From Mesocentrotus franciscanus (lineage: Eukaryota > Echinodermata > Echinoidea > Camarodonta > Strongylocentrotidae), in the NCBI GenBank assembly GCA_037976565.1, contig CP137681.1, positions 30,322,707 through 30,386,706 of the forward strand: a DNA stretch of 64,000 bases, in the 5' to 3' direction. This document shows positions 1 to 10,108 of the stretch, one piece after another. Both the position numbers and the translations under genes were made by a program. Within the stretch, counting starts at the first letter, position 1, and each line of letters opens with the position of its first letter. Under the pieces are notes generated by a model, which was not told where the DNA came from, did no database searches, and was given only the letters and a program-made list of their open reading frames with translations.

Positions 1-570
1 CAAGAAATGGACTGGTCTTAACTATACGGAGAGGTTAGAGCGAGGGTACATGACAAAAAGCGACGGAGGTGCATAGCCGCCAGCCCCTTAATTAATAATC
101 AGCATGCGAACTGCATGCATTAGTTGTTGCCAGGTAGGACAAATATTATGGCTTGCCCCACCTAACAACACGTAATATAGGCCTATGCATTTTGCATTCT
201 TACTATTGAAATGCAATTATTCATTACAGGTGAAATGAAATATATTTTACTAGGTATAGGACTATTTATTGTGACTTGACCTACCAAACAACACGCAATT
301 TATGCAAATCGGAGTCAGATGATCAACTTATTAATAAATAATTTTATCAAAATGTACAAATTATACAAATTGTATTGCTTTCTCAAAAGTACCCCCCAAA
401 AAAAAAAACAACAACAAAGAAGAACAAGATTAAGTAAGCACTCCCATTGACCATCTTCATCTGTTTTTTTCCCGTCGCAAATTGGCTCAACTTTAAAATG
501 GACAAAAATTAACCTAATCAGGGATCTGGACGATGTTATTATTTTGATTTCGCGACCCCCCATACCATAT
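1..570. other. No gene recognised
   Basis: AT-rich sequence with an A-rich stretch near 395-415. I see no reading frame with recognisable domains, no splice-flanked exon and no repeat that recurs in the window. Confidence 0.5.
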
Positions 571-658
571 TTGCTGCAAGCCGAAGATGGCGTGATCCAC
601 GAATCCGTATACATCAATGATACGCCCAGACAAAACATTTTTATTTCGCCGGGCGATG
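571..658. repeat. Short dispersed repeat, copy a
   Basis: The stretch from ttgctgcaagccgaagatgg to the cgccgggcga motif recurs in diverged form at 3547-3620 in the same orientation. Both contain tacgccca followed by a cgccgggcg or caccgggcg motif. The parent family is unknown. Confidence 0.5.
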
Positions 659-663
659 AATTT

Positions 664-893
664 TGGGGTTCTAGGACATTACCCCCTGGACATTCACCCC
701 CGGCCAATTACCAGCAGGACAATTACCCTCCAAGGAAAAATACCACCGGGGGTAATTTTCCTCGGGGTAGACTTCCCCTTTACTAAACAGGGGGTAATTT
801 TCGGGGGGGGGGTAATTGTCCAAGGGGGTAATTTTCCGGGCGGTTATTGTCCTAGCGGGGTAGTTTTCTGGGGGTAATTTTCTGGGGGTGATT
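664..893. repeat. G-rich foldback element, copy a
   Basis: The left part repeats blocks such as ggacaattaccctcc. The right part repeats the complement, gggggtaattttcc and gggggtaattgtcc, so the stretch can fold on itself. A second, longer copy with the same half-and-half organisation is at 57295-57825. There are no coding features. Long in-frame reads across it come from low complexity. Confidence 0.6.
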
Positions 894-2379
894 TAAGGAG
901 TTCTCAGTTTGAGCTGCTTGTTTAATGTGTTGTATTAAAATAAACCAGTACAGTGCAATTACAAATTAAGGTTTTTATTTATTGGTTTAAATTTAGCTTT
1001 AATTAATAAATCCATTTAAATAGAAGATAAACGTGTAGTCTTGGAAAAAGCCTTATGCGGCATTGTTATAATACAGAGTTATCCTTTGTATTTTTCTTCA
1101 CTCATCAGTACGCTTCCGAGTAAAACATATATACGAAAGTTACGTCGTGTGGAGAGTCAGAGAGAGAGAGAAAGTGAGTGATGATTCTCGTTATACTATC
1201 ATTATTACATGAAAGGTGCTGGTCAATAACTTCACAAACTCGCATTCTCGCATTATTCACTGAATCTGTGTTTCCACTCATCACAATAAACTTTCCTGAA
1301 AATTTCCTTGACAAAATCCTAATTTCCTGAAATTTCCTGAATATCAGGGAGAGTGGAAACACTGCACTAAATATTTACAAAATACTCTCTCCCTCGATTG
1401 CAATTTGGTATAATGACGTCATCTATCTCCTCACCAGACATGCATTCCTATCCACGTATAGGCCTACCTATATGGGTTTCCCCGCCGTCTGTGGGAATCC
1501 GAACTTTTCGTTTTCTATATAGTCTGCAATTCTAGAAGCATTCAATACTTTTGTTTGTTAATTGTGCACATAGTGTGGTGCAGTTGTGAAGATTAATGAA
1601 TTTCAATAAGAATCAGTTATATCTGTTTTTAGAAAAGCACTGTACAGCATGAATGTATCAATTCTGACCAAAAAAGTTACATTGATTCTCCTTTTTTAGC
1701 GTTCAGAACTGTTATTTCCTAAAAGAGTTTGCGAAAAAAGACTAAACTACCTGTATTGCTCAAAATCACGTTATGCAAAACATTATTACAGAGGGCTAGG
1801 TGATGATGTAAAATATGATATTGACATCACCTAGCCTTGACTGGCACCCATACCCCTGCGTAGAGAGGCAGGTAAACATAACCCTTCTCGCACCCGACGA
1901 ACATAGCACAGTGGCTTCGGAGTTCGCTAGTGGACTCTTCTTTCTTCTCATAAAAAGCACTTTAAAATCGGTCAAGAAATAAATATAAAATGTAAGATTT
2001 TATCATCAGGAACATGTGAAAGGTAAGCAAACGCTATCACTCCGGTCGCAAAATCTGACATCTTACATTATCATTTCATATACACTGAGACTCTCAAGTA
2101 ACATAATAGCAGGGAGTTCCCAGGGAGTAATTGTTTTTTATATTTAGTATTCACGTATATAATGAACAAAATAATGGATTACAAAAAACAAAACATATTT
2201 ACAAACAGTGTATTCTCACTTTTCTCAGGTAAAGTTAATTTGTCATTTGATTTTGATTGCAATTTTGAATGGTACCGTACAATGTAATGTGAACTAATTT
2301 TGAGAAAGTGTTGTGAAATGCTCAATTCAGGCTTTCAAAGCATTTCAAAGCATTGTCAAATAAAACAATTATTGAAGTG
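894..2379. other. Non-coding, no gene recognised
   Basis: No supported coding region. A short perfect hairpin sits at 1794-1836. The segment near 1260-1345 has clustered tttcctgaaa motifs but no periodic array. Confidence 0.45.
1794..1836. repeat. 12-bp perfect inverted repeat
   Basis: ggctaggtgatg at 1794-1805 is matched by catcacctagcc at 1825-1836, with a 19-base AT-rich loop. It could be the remnant of a small foldback transposon. No target duplication was found. Confidence 0.5.
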
Positions 2380-2594
2380 AATTGTTTGTCTTATATCTGT
2401 ATGTATTCCCCTATTATTCTGTTCATTGTTTATATCTACATGTAAATCAATATGTCAGTTTTGATAATGTGTTCCCCTCTTACACTTGTTCATTATTTAT
2501 ATCTACATGTAAATATGTTATATATTGACCTCTGCTTTTACAGCTGAGTCTGGAATAAAGTCTTGAATTGAATTGAATTGAATTGAATTGAATT
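2380..2594 (+). repeat. Possible LINE 3' end with (TTGAA)n tail
   Basis: A near-duplicated stretch containing tatatctacatgtaaat ends in tctggaataaagtcttgaa and then a short (ttgaa/aattg)n microsatellite at 2562-2594. An AATAAA-like motif followed by short tandem repeats is typical of the 3' ends of CR1, L2 and related non-LTR retrotransposons. No reverse transcriptase lies upstream, so this is only an inferred solo tail. Confidence 0.4.
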
Positions 2595-2953
2595 AGAAGC
2601 CGGAAAGAAATGGTTTGGTCTGGAACCATGGAATCCAAGCTATTTATCATCAGTACTAACGGAGAATAATGTCTCATTAAATTCCTGTCTTTTGTCTTCT
2701 TTGTTTTGGGCAGATTTACAACGTGGAGAAATGAAAAGCATCATGAACATTTATTTCTTTATAATCATTTATTTATTTCTTCTGGCCCCAGTGTAAGTAT
2801 TTCGTCTATATCATATTTATATATCTTATTCAATTTCGAAGTAAAAGTAAGAAAAGTATGGGTACGTTACGTTCAATGAATAGGCATAATGTGAGGAATG
2901 ATATTTTTTGTTGAGGCGGGGGGGGGGGATGGGCGTTATGATTCAACAGTAGT

Positions 2954-3487
2954 AATGCCCAGTCACATTTGCCGCGGCGGCCGTGGGGTATAAAATATCT
3001 ACGGCCAATAGCAATTATAAGGCCGCTGCAGCCATCCCACGGTCACATACGGTAGCAGTCACATATTATGTTAGGGTAGCCGCACGGCGTATTTTGAATT
3101 TGTTAGAAAGAAAACCTGCGGCTGCCGTACGGCCTTTGAAGTGATGACGAACGGTCGCATTAGGGCATCCCTGCGGCGGTCGTACAGTTTTTTTGTCAAA
3201 TACCAAGGCAGACGCAAGGCAGCCGTAAGGCCATCGTATGCCGTGGAACCGCTCTACGGCATGGCCACGGTGTGTCTTATTATCTTATTGCTACGGCGAA
3301 CTAGAAATGAAAAAAGTTATAACTCCGCGCTATAATCCAACGGCGACCCGTACGGCCTGTAAAAGATAGGGATACGCCCTAGGGTGACCCTGAGGCCACC
3401 GCAGATCATCTGCGGCCGTCGCAGGTATCTCTTGATTTCGGGGGCCTAGGGCTGCCGTATCCGTAAAGCAAATGTGACCTAGGCATT
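2954..3487. mobile_element. Non-autonomous TIR DNA element, 534 bp
   Basis: The left end aatgcccagtcacatttgc (2954-2972) is matched in inverted orientation by the right end at 3468-3487, which ends gacctaggcatt. Both sides carry the trinucleotide AGT (2951-2953 and 3488-3490), a candidate 3-bp target duplication. The interior is unusually rich in CGGCCGT-like and TACGGC motifs against an AT-rich background. No transposase frame is visible. The superfamily is undecided. Confidence 0.6.
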
Positions 3488-3546
3488 AGTTTAGTCCCGA
3501 ATCTGGCCGGTTGTTATATGTTATATCTCTGTAATATTCGCAACAC

Positions 3547-3620
3547 TTGCTACAAGCCGATGATGGCGTTATCAACGAACTCGTACGCCCAGCCTGAGAT
3601 TTGTTTCACCGGGCGTAGAA
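3547..3620. repeat. Short dispersed repeat, copy b
   Basis: A diverged copy of 571-658, running from ttgctacaagccgatgatgg to the caccgggcg motif in the same orientation. Confidence 0.5.
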
Positions 3621-3639
3621 ATGTTGTAACAGCGGTCTG

Positions 3640-4020
3640 TTATTATTCATTTATTATTAATAATATTATTATCATTATTATATCTATAATTATCAATTAT
3701 TATTACATGTATTATGATTATTATTATCATTAGTAGTAGTAGTAGCAGTATATAGAAGTAGTAGTAGTAGTGGTAGTAGTAGCAGAAGTAGTAGTAGTAG
3801 AAGAAGTATATAGTAGTATTATAGGTTCTTCTCTTATTTTTATATTTGATACTATCATTATTATTACATATATTTTTGATATGATATTATTACTATCATC
3901 ATCATCATCGCCATCATCATTACACTTATTATTATTAGGCCTACTATTACCATTATCATTATCATCAGTGTCATTCTTCTTATTATGTTTTTAATTAATC
4001 ACATGTATTATTATTATTAT
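3640..4020. repeat. Trinucleotide-rich simple repeat
   Basis: An irregular run of ATT, ATC, TAG and AGT triplets. It changes from ATT-rich to GTA-rich and back to ATC-rich. Apparent hydrophobic or acidic reading frames here are simple-repeat artefacts. Confidence 0.8.
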
Positions 4021-4029
4021 CTTTGTCTC

Positions 4030-4310
4030 TCAAACAAGGTGTTGAAGCGACTGGTTGGCGAAAGACTATAGTCAGCGGTGTTTTAGCCGACGGGCCCGCC
4101 CCCTGGCAAAAAACAGGTATTAAAAAAAGATGGTTAATTTTACCTTTAAAAAAAGGCCCCCCTGGCAAAAATAAAGAAACTAGCGCTCCTTATCCCCCCC
4201 CCCCACCCACTGAGCAAAATATCGGTCGGCGAGATTTTCACATTTCTGGGGGCAAATTTCAAATTTCAGGCCCCCCCCCCTATTGGAAAATCCTGGGTCC
4301 GCCCCTGCCC
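4030..4310. repeat. Dispersed 'cggatcc'-type element
   Basis: It contains gagcaaaatatcggtcggc near 4212 and ends tcctgggtccgcccctg (about 4292-4308). The same two signatures, a 'cgctcagt/actgagc' core and an end reading like ggatccgcc, recur near 25072-25330, 27311-27497 and 35560-35655. It is probably a degenerate non-autonomous DNA element. Confidence 0.45.
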
Positions 4311-5195
4311 CAAACTAAGTTAATTTAGGACATGTAGGAGGGCTGGTGAGTCAAATGATCTAGAAAATAGTCACCGTTTCCTTATCCTCAGTGAGCCCCC
4401 CTTACATGCTTTATACAACTTTGAAATACTTATACCGCCACTGCTCTCTACATTATTACATTATTGGAAATCGGAAAAACAAATATTTGAGGACAAAAAA
4501 CCCACGTCGGGAGTTGAATCTGAAGTAAATCTGTGTTAATGATTCGATTTGATCTCTTTTACAAATCTCTCATCTGATCAGAGTGATAAATGTTGTTGCC
4601 TACCCATTGTTAAATTTCCTAGTAATATTACTAATTCAAAAATCAATAATAAACCATTAGAGTGGATAAAATATTTGATAAAGTCAAATAAATGAACACT
4701 TGCCATTAAAAGTCCTCACGCTATGGCAATAAAACCTGGTTGTTAGGTTCAATATTCGTCGCAAAATCATAAATCTCTGTTTACGTGGCTTAGGCTATTT
4801 TAAAACGAATTCCCGAAAAGTTGGTCGACTCCCTGTTCCTTTTAAAGGCTGAGAAACATCTTTCATAAAAAAAAACACCCATTGCAGCTTATATCGTTCT
4901 GGTCCAATTTTACTCCTATCCCTAAAAGAAAAACTCCGATAGGGTCAACTTTGTGTGGAGGCGTATCCAGCTACCCAAGTTCTTCAAAACAATAATTAAC
5001 AGCTGTCTCTTTAAGAGCAACACACACGTGCCTTTCAAAGTACACAAGCAACAACGCTCAGTAATGAAATGTAATATTACACAAACAAACATGTTATTAC
5101 TTGATAAGTAAGCAAACAGAAAGAATATCAAGTTTTGACAAGCCTGTCTCGATTATTCTTAAAATAGAAGAACATATACACTGTCTCTCTGATGG
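4311..5195. repeat. Long dispersed repeat, copy 1 (about 0.89 kb)
   Basis: It aligns by eye along its whole length with 15801-16760 in the same orientation. Both start near aactaagttaatttaggaca and end just after an exactly shared agtaagcaaacagaaagaat segment. Substitutions and small indels are frequent, so the copies are old. No coding capacity was found. This copy lacks the inverted duplication present in copy 2. Confidence 0.75.
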
Positions 5196-5204
5196 ATTTT
5201 GACT

Positions 5205-5395
5205 AATCCTATATACCAGGGGCTGCGATTTCTTGTCATGACCTGGGGGCAAAATGCGAGGGAGCGTAGCGATCGAGCGAGAAAAGTGTGTTGCAGTCTT
5301 AATGCCTATGTCACAGTTGCCGCAGCGCACAGTGGGCCAGGGAGGAACGAAAGTGCGCCCAAAGTAGTTTTTGGTGATTTATTTTGTTAAATTTT
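5205..5395. repeat. 'GCGAGGGAGCG' repeat fragment
   Basis: It contains tcatgacctgggggc, then gcgagggagcgtagcg, then gagcgag. The same series occurs at 61386-61590. Shorter GCGAGCGAGNGAAGCG-like palindromic motifs recur at about 13957, 17479, 17632 and 17799. It is a dispersed repeat family, not a gene. Confidence 0.5.
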
Positions 5396-6180
5396 TTGTT
5401 CTTGCCCAGTTGAAAGATAATACATTGAAGAATACCTCAGTAAAGTATTTAATTCCGGTATGCACAATAAGGGTATAAGTTTACTCCTTCACAGTTTTAG
5501 TGCAAAAGTGACTTGTTTTTTAAATCTTTCAATTTAACATGAAGTTTTTAAATTATTGATATGAAATTGCTCTCACATATTCCTGATAGTTAATTTCACT
5601 GCATGAATGAGTTGAAAATAGACAGAAACACAATCTTCATAATATATCATAGGGTAATTCACTGAAAAATGGACTAATTGTCAATGTTTTTTATAAATCG
5701 AGAGGAAATGCTTAGATTTCCAGGGATGTCAGCTTTCATTTTATTAACCATTTTTTCTGATGTCTAAGCTTTAAGTTGATACCAGATTTGGCTGCCGCCT
5801 TCTGCCCGTTATTATTTTAGAGCCGATTTTCCTTGCCTCATTGCCCCGAAAAGTGTGTTAATTTTTGGTCCGCGGCTGAATCATGAAGGATTCGCGGTCA
5901 TAAATTACGGCGCGTGGGGGCGTTCTGACACCGCGGACCAAGATAAACACAAAGTGGGGGGGGCTCGATGGTGGTTCATTACTTGAAGGTTTACCCCCAA
6001 AAAAAAAAAAAAAAAAAAAAAAATCCATGGGTTATTTGCACCTACTAAAAAATTCCAACTACTGTGTTGAAATAGTGAACCTGAAATGGGAAATTTTGTG
6101 ACAAATCAATCAATCGATAAATCAGCCATCCACTCTTTCTTTCATTCTTTCATTTTTCATTCACGCATTTGTTCATAATA
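5396..6180. other. No gene; poly(A) run and short inverted repeat
   Basis: No coding feature was seen. An 11-bp inverted repeat, ttggtccgcgg (5865-5875) and ccgcggaccaa (5931-5941), surrounds a CG-rich core. A poly(A) run lies at 5998-6023. Confidence 0.5.
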
Positions 6181-6184
6181 TATT

Positions 6185-6920
6185 ATTAGAGATGGCGCCC
6201 CAAAAGTGCCCCTTTTTACATAATGAAATTGTCCTTTTTACTTCAGATACGTGCCCATGTTTTACTTTCTAATAGGTGCCCCTCACCACCTCTGATAATT
6301 GACCCTATTCATCTCTGGTGAGGCCTCTTTTCAGGTGCGAGATGTGTCCCATTTTTACCTCTGATAATTGCCTTTTTAAAAACTTTGACCCGTGCTTCTG
6401 TTCTTTTCTAATAAGTGCACTTTCCCCTTCTGATAAGTGTCCCCTTTCCTTTCTATATAACATGTGCCCTCAATCTAAAACGACTAAAAACATATTTTTC
6501 TTTAATTTCCCCCCTAAGCTCGCTCACACTTATAGTTGATATAATTATGTTACTCATTAAATATATTTTCAATCTTTCATGATTAGATTGTGCTTAAAAC
6601 CCCATCAGGATTGTTTTTCCTCTTTATTAGATGTAATTTTTCACACTGCAACCTCACAAATTTTGATTATTTTCACGGGTCAAATGAATGAATATTCAGA
6701 CCATCACACTCAACTGAGAAGTTTGATGCTTAAACAATATCTAGGACCATGTAAAGATCGAGGGAAACCAATATTGAATCATCCCTGATAATGTAATCAC
6801 AATGTATAGGGGTATATACCCATGTATACAAATTGTATATTTTCGCTTTGAGGTTTCCCTTTGAAGGTACCCCCTTTTTTCCCCAGAAAGTGCTCGTTTC
6901 GGGTGGTGCCCCCCTGAATA
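6185..6920. mobile_element. 'GTGCCCC' element, copy 1
   Basis: The left part is a run of imperfect units built on gtgccccttttnnnn, often with ctctgataa. The right part is a conserved unique segment (about 6475-6920) shared with copies at 12661-14215 and 20031-21095: cgactaaaaac, ctcgctcacactta, gttactcattaa, cccatcaggattg, a 'ccatcacactcaactg' motif, and aatcacaatgtaggggtata. The superfamily is unknown and no transposase frame is visible. Confidence 0.65.
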
Positions 6921-7591
6921 TATTGATTAGTTGTATGAATTCGGTGAAACATTGCTGCAGCTATCTAGTAAACTCGAGCGAGCAGCATATGGCTATCAAG
7001 ATGTAATGCTAACGCGCTGTGGCACCGTGTTACTCTTTAAGACCATGGTACACTAAAAGTACAAGTCCAATTAAAAAATAACTTGCCCTTTAAAGAATGA
7101 CCTCACATTTACTCTTGCAGCTGTTGCTGGAGGGGAGGAGATGGATCGTGTAGGGTTTTTTTAACGTTTATAATTTTGTTGGTATTATTTCATATGATGT
7201 GTCCAGGTGACTTCTATTTTATTTTTTTTTAAGTATCCTTTCATTTATTAGTTACCAAATTAAGTATTCATGACTGTTTATTTGTGTTTTTACATTGTCG
7301 GATGATAAATAAGTAACATTTAATATAATCATATTGAACAAGAAAAGGGGACAAAATGTTTTCGGACATTCTGATGAGAAAACTCTTTCACTTTAAGCTG
7401 TTTCACGAGAAAACAATGAAAATGATTGTGCTCAATTATGACCTAGGAGGGCGGCAGAACAAAAACAAATTTATTTATTATGTTTTCTTTAAAAAATCGG
7501 GGTAGTCCCATTCAGTTTCATAGAGGGCCTGCTTCACAAGGGAGCCATGCTATGAACAACATAATACAACATGAAATAATTCATATATACA

Positions 7592-7593
<2 letters not shown>
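6921..7593. other. No gene recognised
   Basis: AT-rich sequence without domains, tandem structure or splice-flanked exons that I can support. Confidence 0.45.

Positions 7594-7636
<43 letters not shown>
7594..7636. repeat. (AT)n microsatellite
   Basis: An uninterrupted run of alternating A and T. Confidence 0.95.
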
Positions 7637-7639
<3 letters not shown>

Positions 7640-7699
7640 TAAAATGGTTATGAGTAACATATTAAAACAAAAAATTAATTGGAAATGTCTTATGGCGGG

Positions 7700-9115
7700 T
7701 TTTAAAACTTCGTATGGAATAAATGAATACAAATTGATAGTGTGTGGTACAGTTTTATTGCAAAGTATGAGAAAGAGCCTTTTTCATTTTCTGTCGTAGG
7801 TTTAGAAAAGGACAGTCGGTTAGAAAGAACATGTCTGGTGGGGTATATGGGGTTGCGTCGAGATACGAGTCTGTTAAGGTATGGACTTGTAAGGACATTT
7901 AATAATGTATAAATCAAAGCAAAATATTGGAGTTTAATTAGTCTAGTCTCGATTGATTGCCATTTTAGAGATTTTAGTAAATTTACTGTTGGGGTATAAT
8001 AATCGGCATTTAATATGAAGCGGGCGTATTTATTTTGGCATCTTTGAATTCGAGTTTCGTTATTAAGGCAAGGCCTGATTCTTCGAATAGATGCGATAGA
8101 GAGTGAGATTTTGTATATGTATGTCGTTTACATGGAAGGTCCAGTCAAGATTATGGTCGAATACTACATCAAAGTATTTACATTTATTCACATTTTGAAG
8201 GGTCTCGCCACCCATACTTAATCGTAAATCTACTGGTCTTCTTTTATTTCGGCTTGTAAAGAGCATAATTTTAGTTTTGGTATATTCCCCCACACCATTT
8301 GCTCAGGACATTTATGTCTCGTTGTAGTTGATTTTGTAGAGAGCTTGCATCATTACCTGAAGAAAACAATAGCTGTATCGTCGGCGGCAGAGGGATATGT
8401 GTGTTTGGGATAAAAAGATACGGTAGAAATAATGTCCGATTTATATGTACATACACAAATTTAGAGAAATTCACTTAGTACACCCTTGTATGACACACAT
8501 TGCATTCTGCCAGTTAAAAACGCATAGTTACCACGTAGTGGGTTTTCATAACGGGTGTTGTCAGTCGCCAAGAGTGGATACGACAGACAGGTCTTGTGTA
8601 ATGCACTGTGCCCATCATCAAATTTCCCCCAACATCGAGATATAGATAAGGTGGAGGATTTTCTGGAGGAACTCCATGATTCGCTGCTTCAGATACTTTT
8701 GCAAACACAGACACATTGACTGGTAACTCAACCAAATCTAGTATCAGCGAATTATGATGCAATACAAATGGACATTGACTAAGATTTGAACCATTCAAAT
8801 TCTACCGTTCAAACATATTTCTATTTTTTTAAGAAAGTCATGGGGAATAGTGTCAAACGTCTTCCGTAGCTCTAAGAAAGCAGCAACGACCAGTCGCCCT
8901 CTGTCAAGGTTATTGTACAGCCGGTCATTTATCTCAGTTCAACATGTTGAAGTTGAGTGGTTTTGTTGCAGTTGAGTGGTTTTTGTCTTAAATCTGACTG
9001 GCGGTCATTCATTATTTTTTTGGTTAAATTCCAAATAGCTTAGCAATTTTGAATGGACTGCCCTTTCAAAAATTTGGACGCAACTGTTGAAAGGGATATT
9101 TAAGTAAAGTTGTTT
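7700..9115 (-). pseudogene. Decayed non-LTR reverse transcriptase (jockey/CR1-like)
   Basis: Read on the minus strand, broken frames give successive reverse-transcriptase landmarks. There is a 'VASKFLKGQSIQNC' palm-entry segment near 9080-9020, then 'NDRQSDLRQKPLNC', then a motif A region like 'LELRKTFDTIPHDFLKK' near 8880-8825. Next come 'ADDTAIVFF' around 8385-8360 and a thumb-like stretch 'NVNKCKYFDVVFDHNLDW' near 8190-8140. Several frameshifts and stops separate these pieces, so the copy is dead. The family follows the CR1/jockey group layout; the exact clade is uncertain. Confidence 0.65.
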
Positions 9116-9255
9116 AAGTCTTTGGAAGATGTGCTTATAGTATTATATCACAGCGATGAAAACGAAATATGAATACCTGTCTATACGCCTTGCTGAATCA
9201 CGAAACTCTGTGTGGTGAAATACAACTCGGAGATTCCATTTCCAAATAAAACAAA

Positions 9256-9330
9256 TATAATAATTAATAATAATAATATAATTCAGCTTTTATATAGCAC
9301 TTAATACAATGTCTCTAAGCGCTTTTACAG
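9256..9330 (-). repeat. SINE/LINE 3' tail
   Basis: The reverse complement reads aaaagcgcttagagac, then agtgctatataaaagc, then an ATT-rich run. This 'gcgct...gctatataaa...attatt' arrangement matches the 3' tails at 24960-25029 and 51998-52070, so it is a solo tail of an L2/CR1-type element or its SINE partner. Confidence 0.5.
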
Positions 9331-9335
9331 ATATA

Positions 9336-9415
9336 CACTGTTGCTCATAAAGTTGGAATATTTTTTTTTACCACAATTTATGGAATGATTTTGACAATAA
9401 TTTATTCCTAATAGA
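9336..9415. repeat. Tc1/mariner-like end fragment, copy a
   Basis: It begins tacactgttgctcataaag and is followed by T-rich sequence and a 'atgattttgacaa' motif. 21229-21325 is a diverged same-orientation copy. Outward-facing 'cactgttgctcataaagtt' ends are characteristic of Tc1/mariner-like elements. No transposase is visible. Confidence 0.4.
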
Positions 9416-10108
9416 TCTAGATAATAGTTTACATTCTCAGATTTTTTTGAATGATAATTTGCAAGTGTTTGTTTTGCATGACTGCTTAAGCATCTGTATG
9501 CTACTATGCTAATCAACTAGGAGACCTACGCCCTTAAGTCATAACTAATAGTAAATGAGGATTAATGCCTCACAAAAGGGCAATAATAATAGCACATCGA
9601 CACGGTTTTGATCATGGGGCCTCACAGTTACGAGGTCATTACTTTGCCACTGAATTACGACTGTACGTAGTGGGGGCTAGGGTAGCGGGCAGCCCCACAA
9701 ATATAAAAAAACAAAGAAAATTCAATAAATTATCAATAATTCATTGCATTTTTCCCCGGTCCCCAACAGGAAAAATTCCTCTGTGCGGTCATGCATTATG
9801 GTTCAAAGCCACACAGAGAATTTTTTTTTTTTTTTTTTTTTTTTTGGGGGTCTATCCCCCCATTCCCTCCCCCGTTAAACAAACTCTCAACACCGTCATC
9901 CACACACTAATACCCCCACCACCATGCGACACAGGACACACACACACACACACACACCACCGACCACACTTCCTCACATATACCACACATTGTTCCTAGC
10001 CTCCTCAGAATACCCAAAATTGGAGCGACAGAATAATAGAAATAATTTATTTAAAACAAACTGAATAAATTATTAAAAACGAGGCTACAATAACCCAGTA
10101 TTAAAAGT

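Noticed and set aside
3770..3994. Val/Glu- then Ser/Leu-rich frame
   Set aside because: Trinucleotide repeat artefact.
8514..8798. 94-codon minus-strand frame near the decayed LINE
   Set aside because: No domain recognised; it lies between RT motif pieces in another frame and is probably LINE debris.
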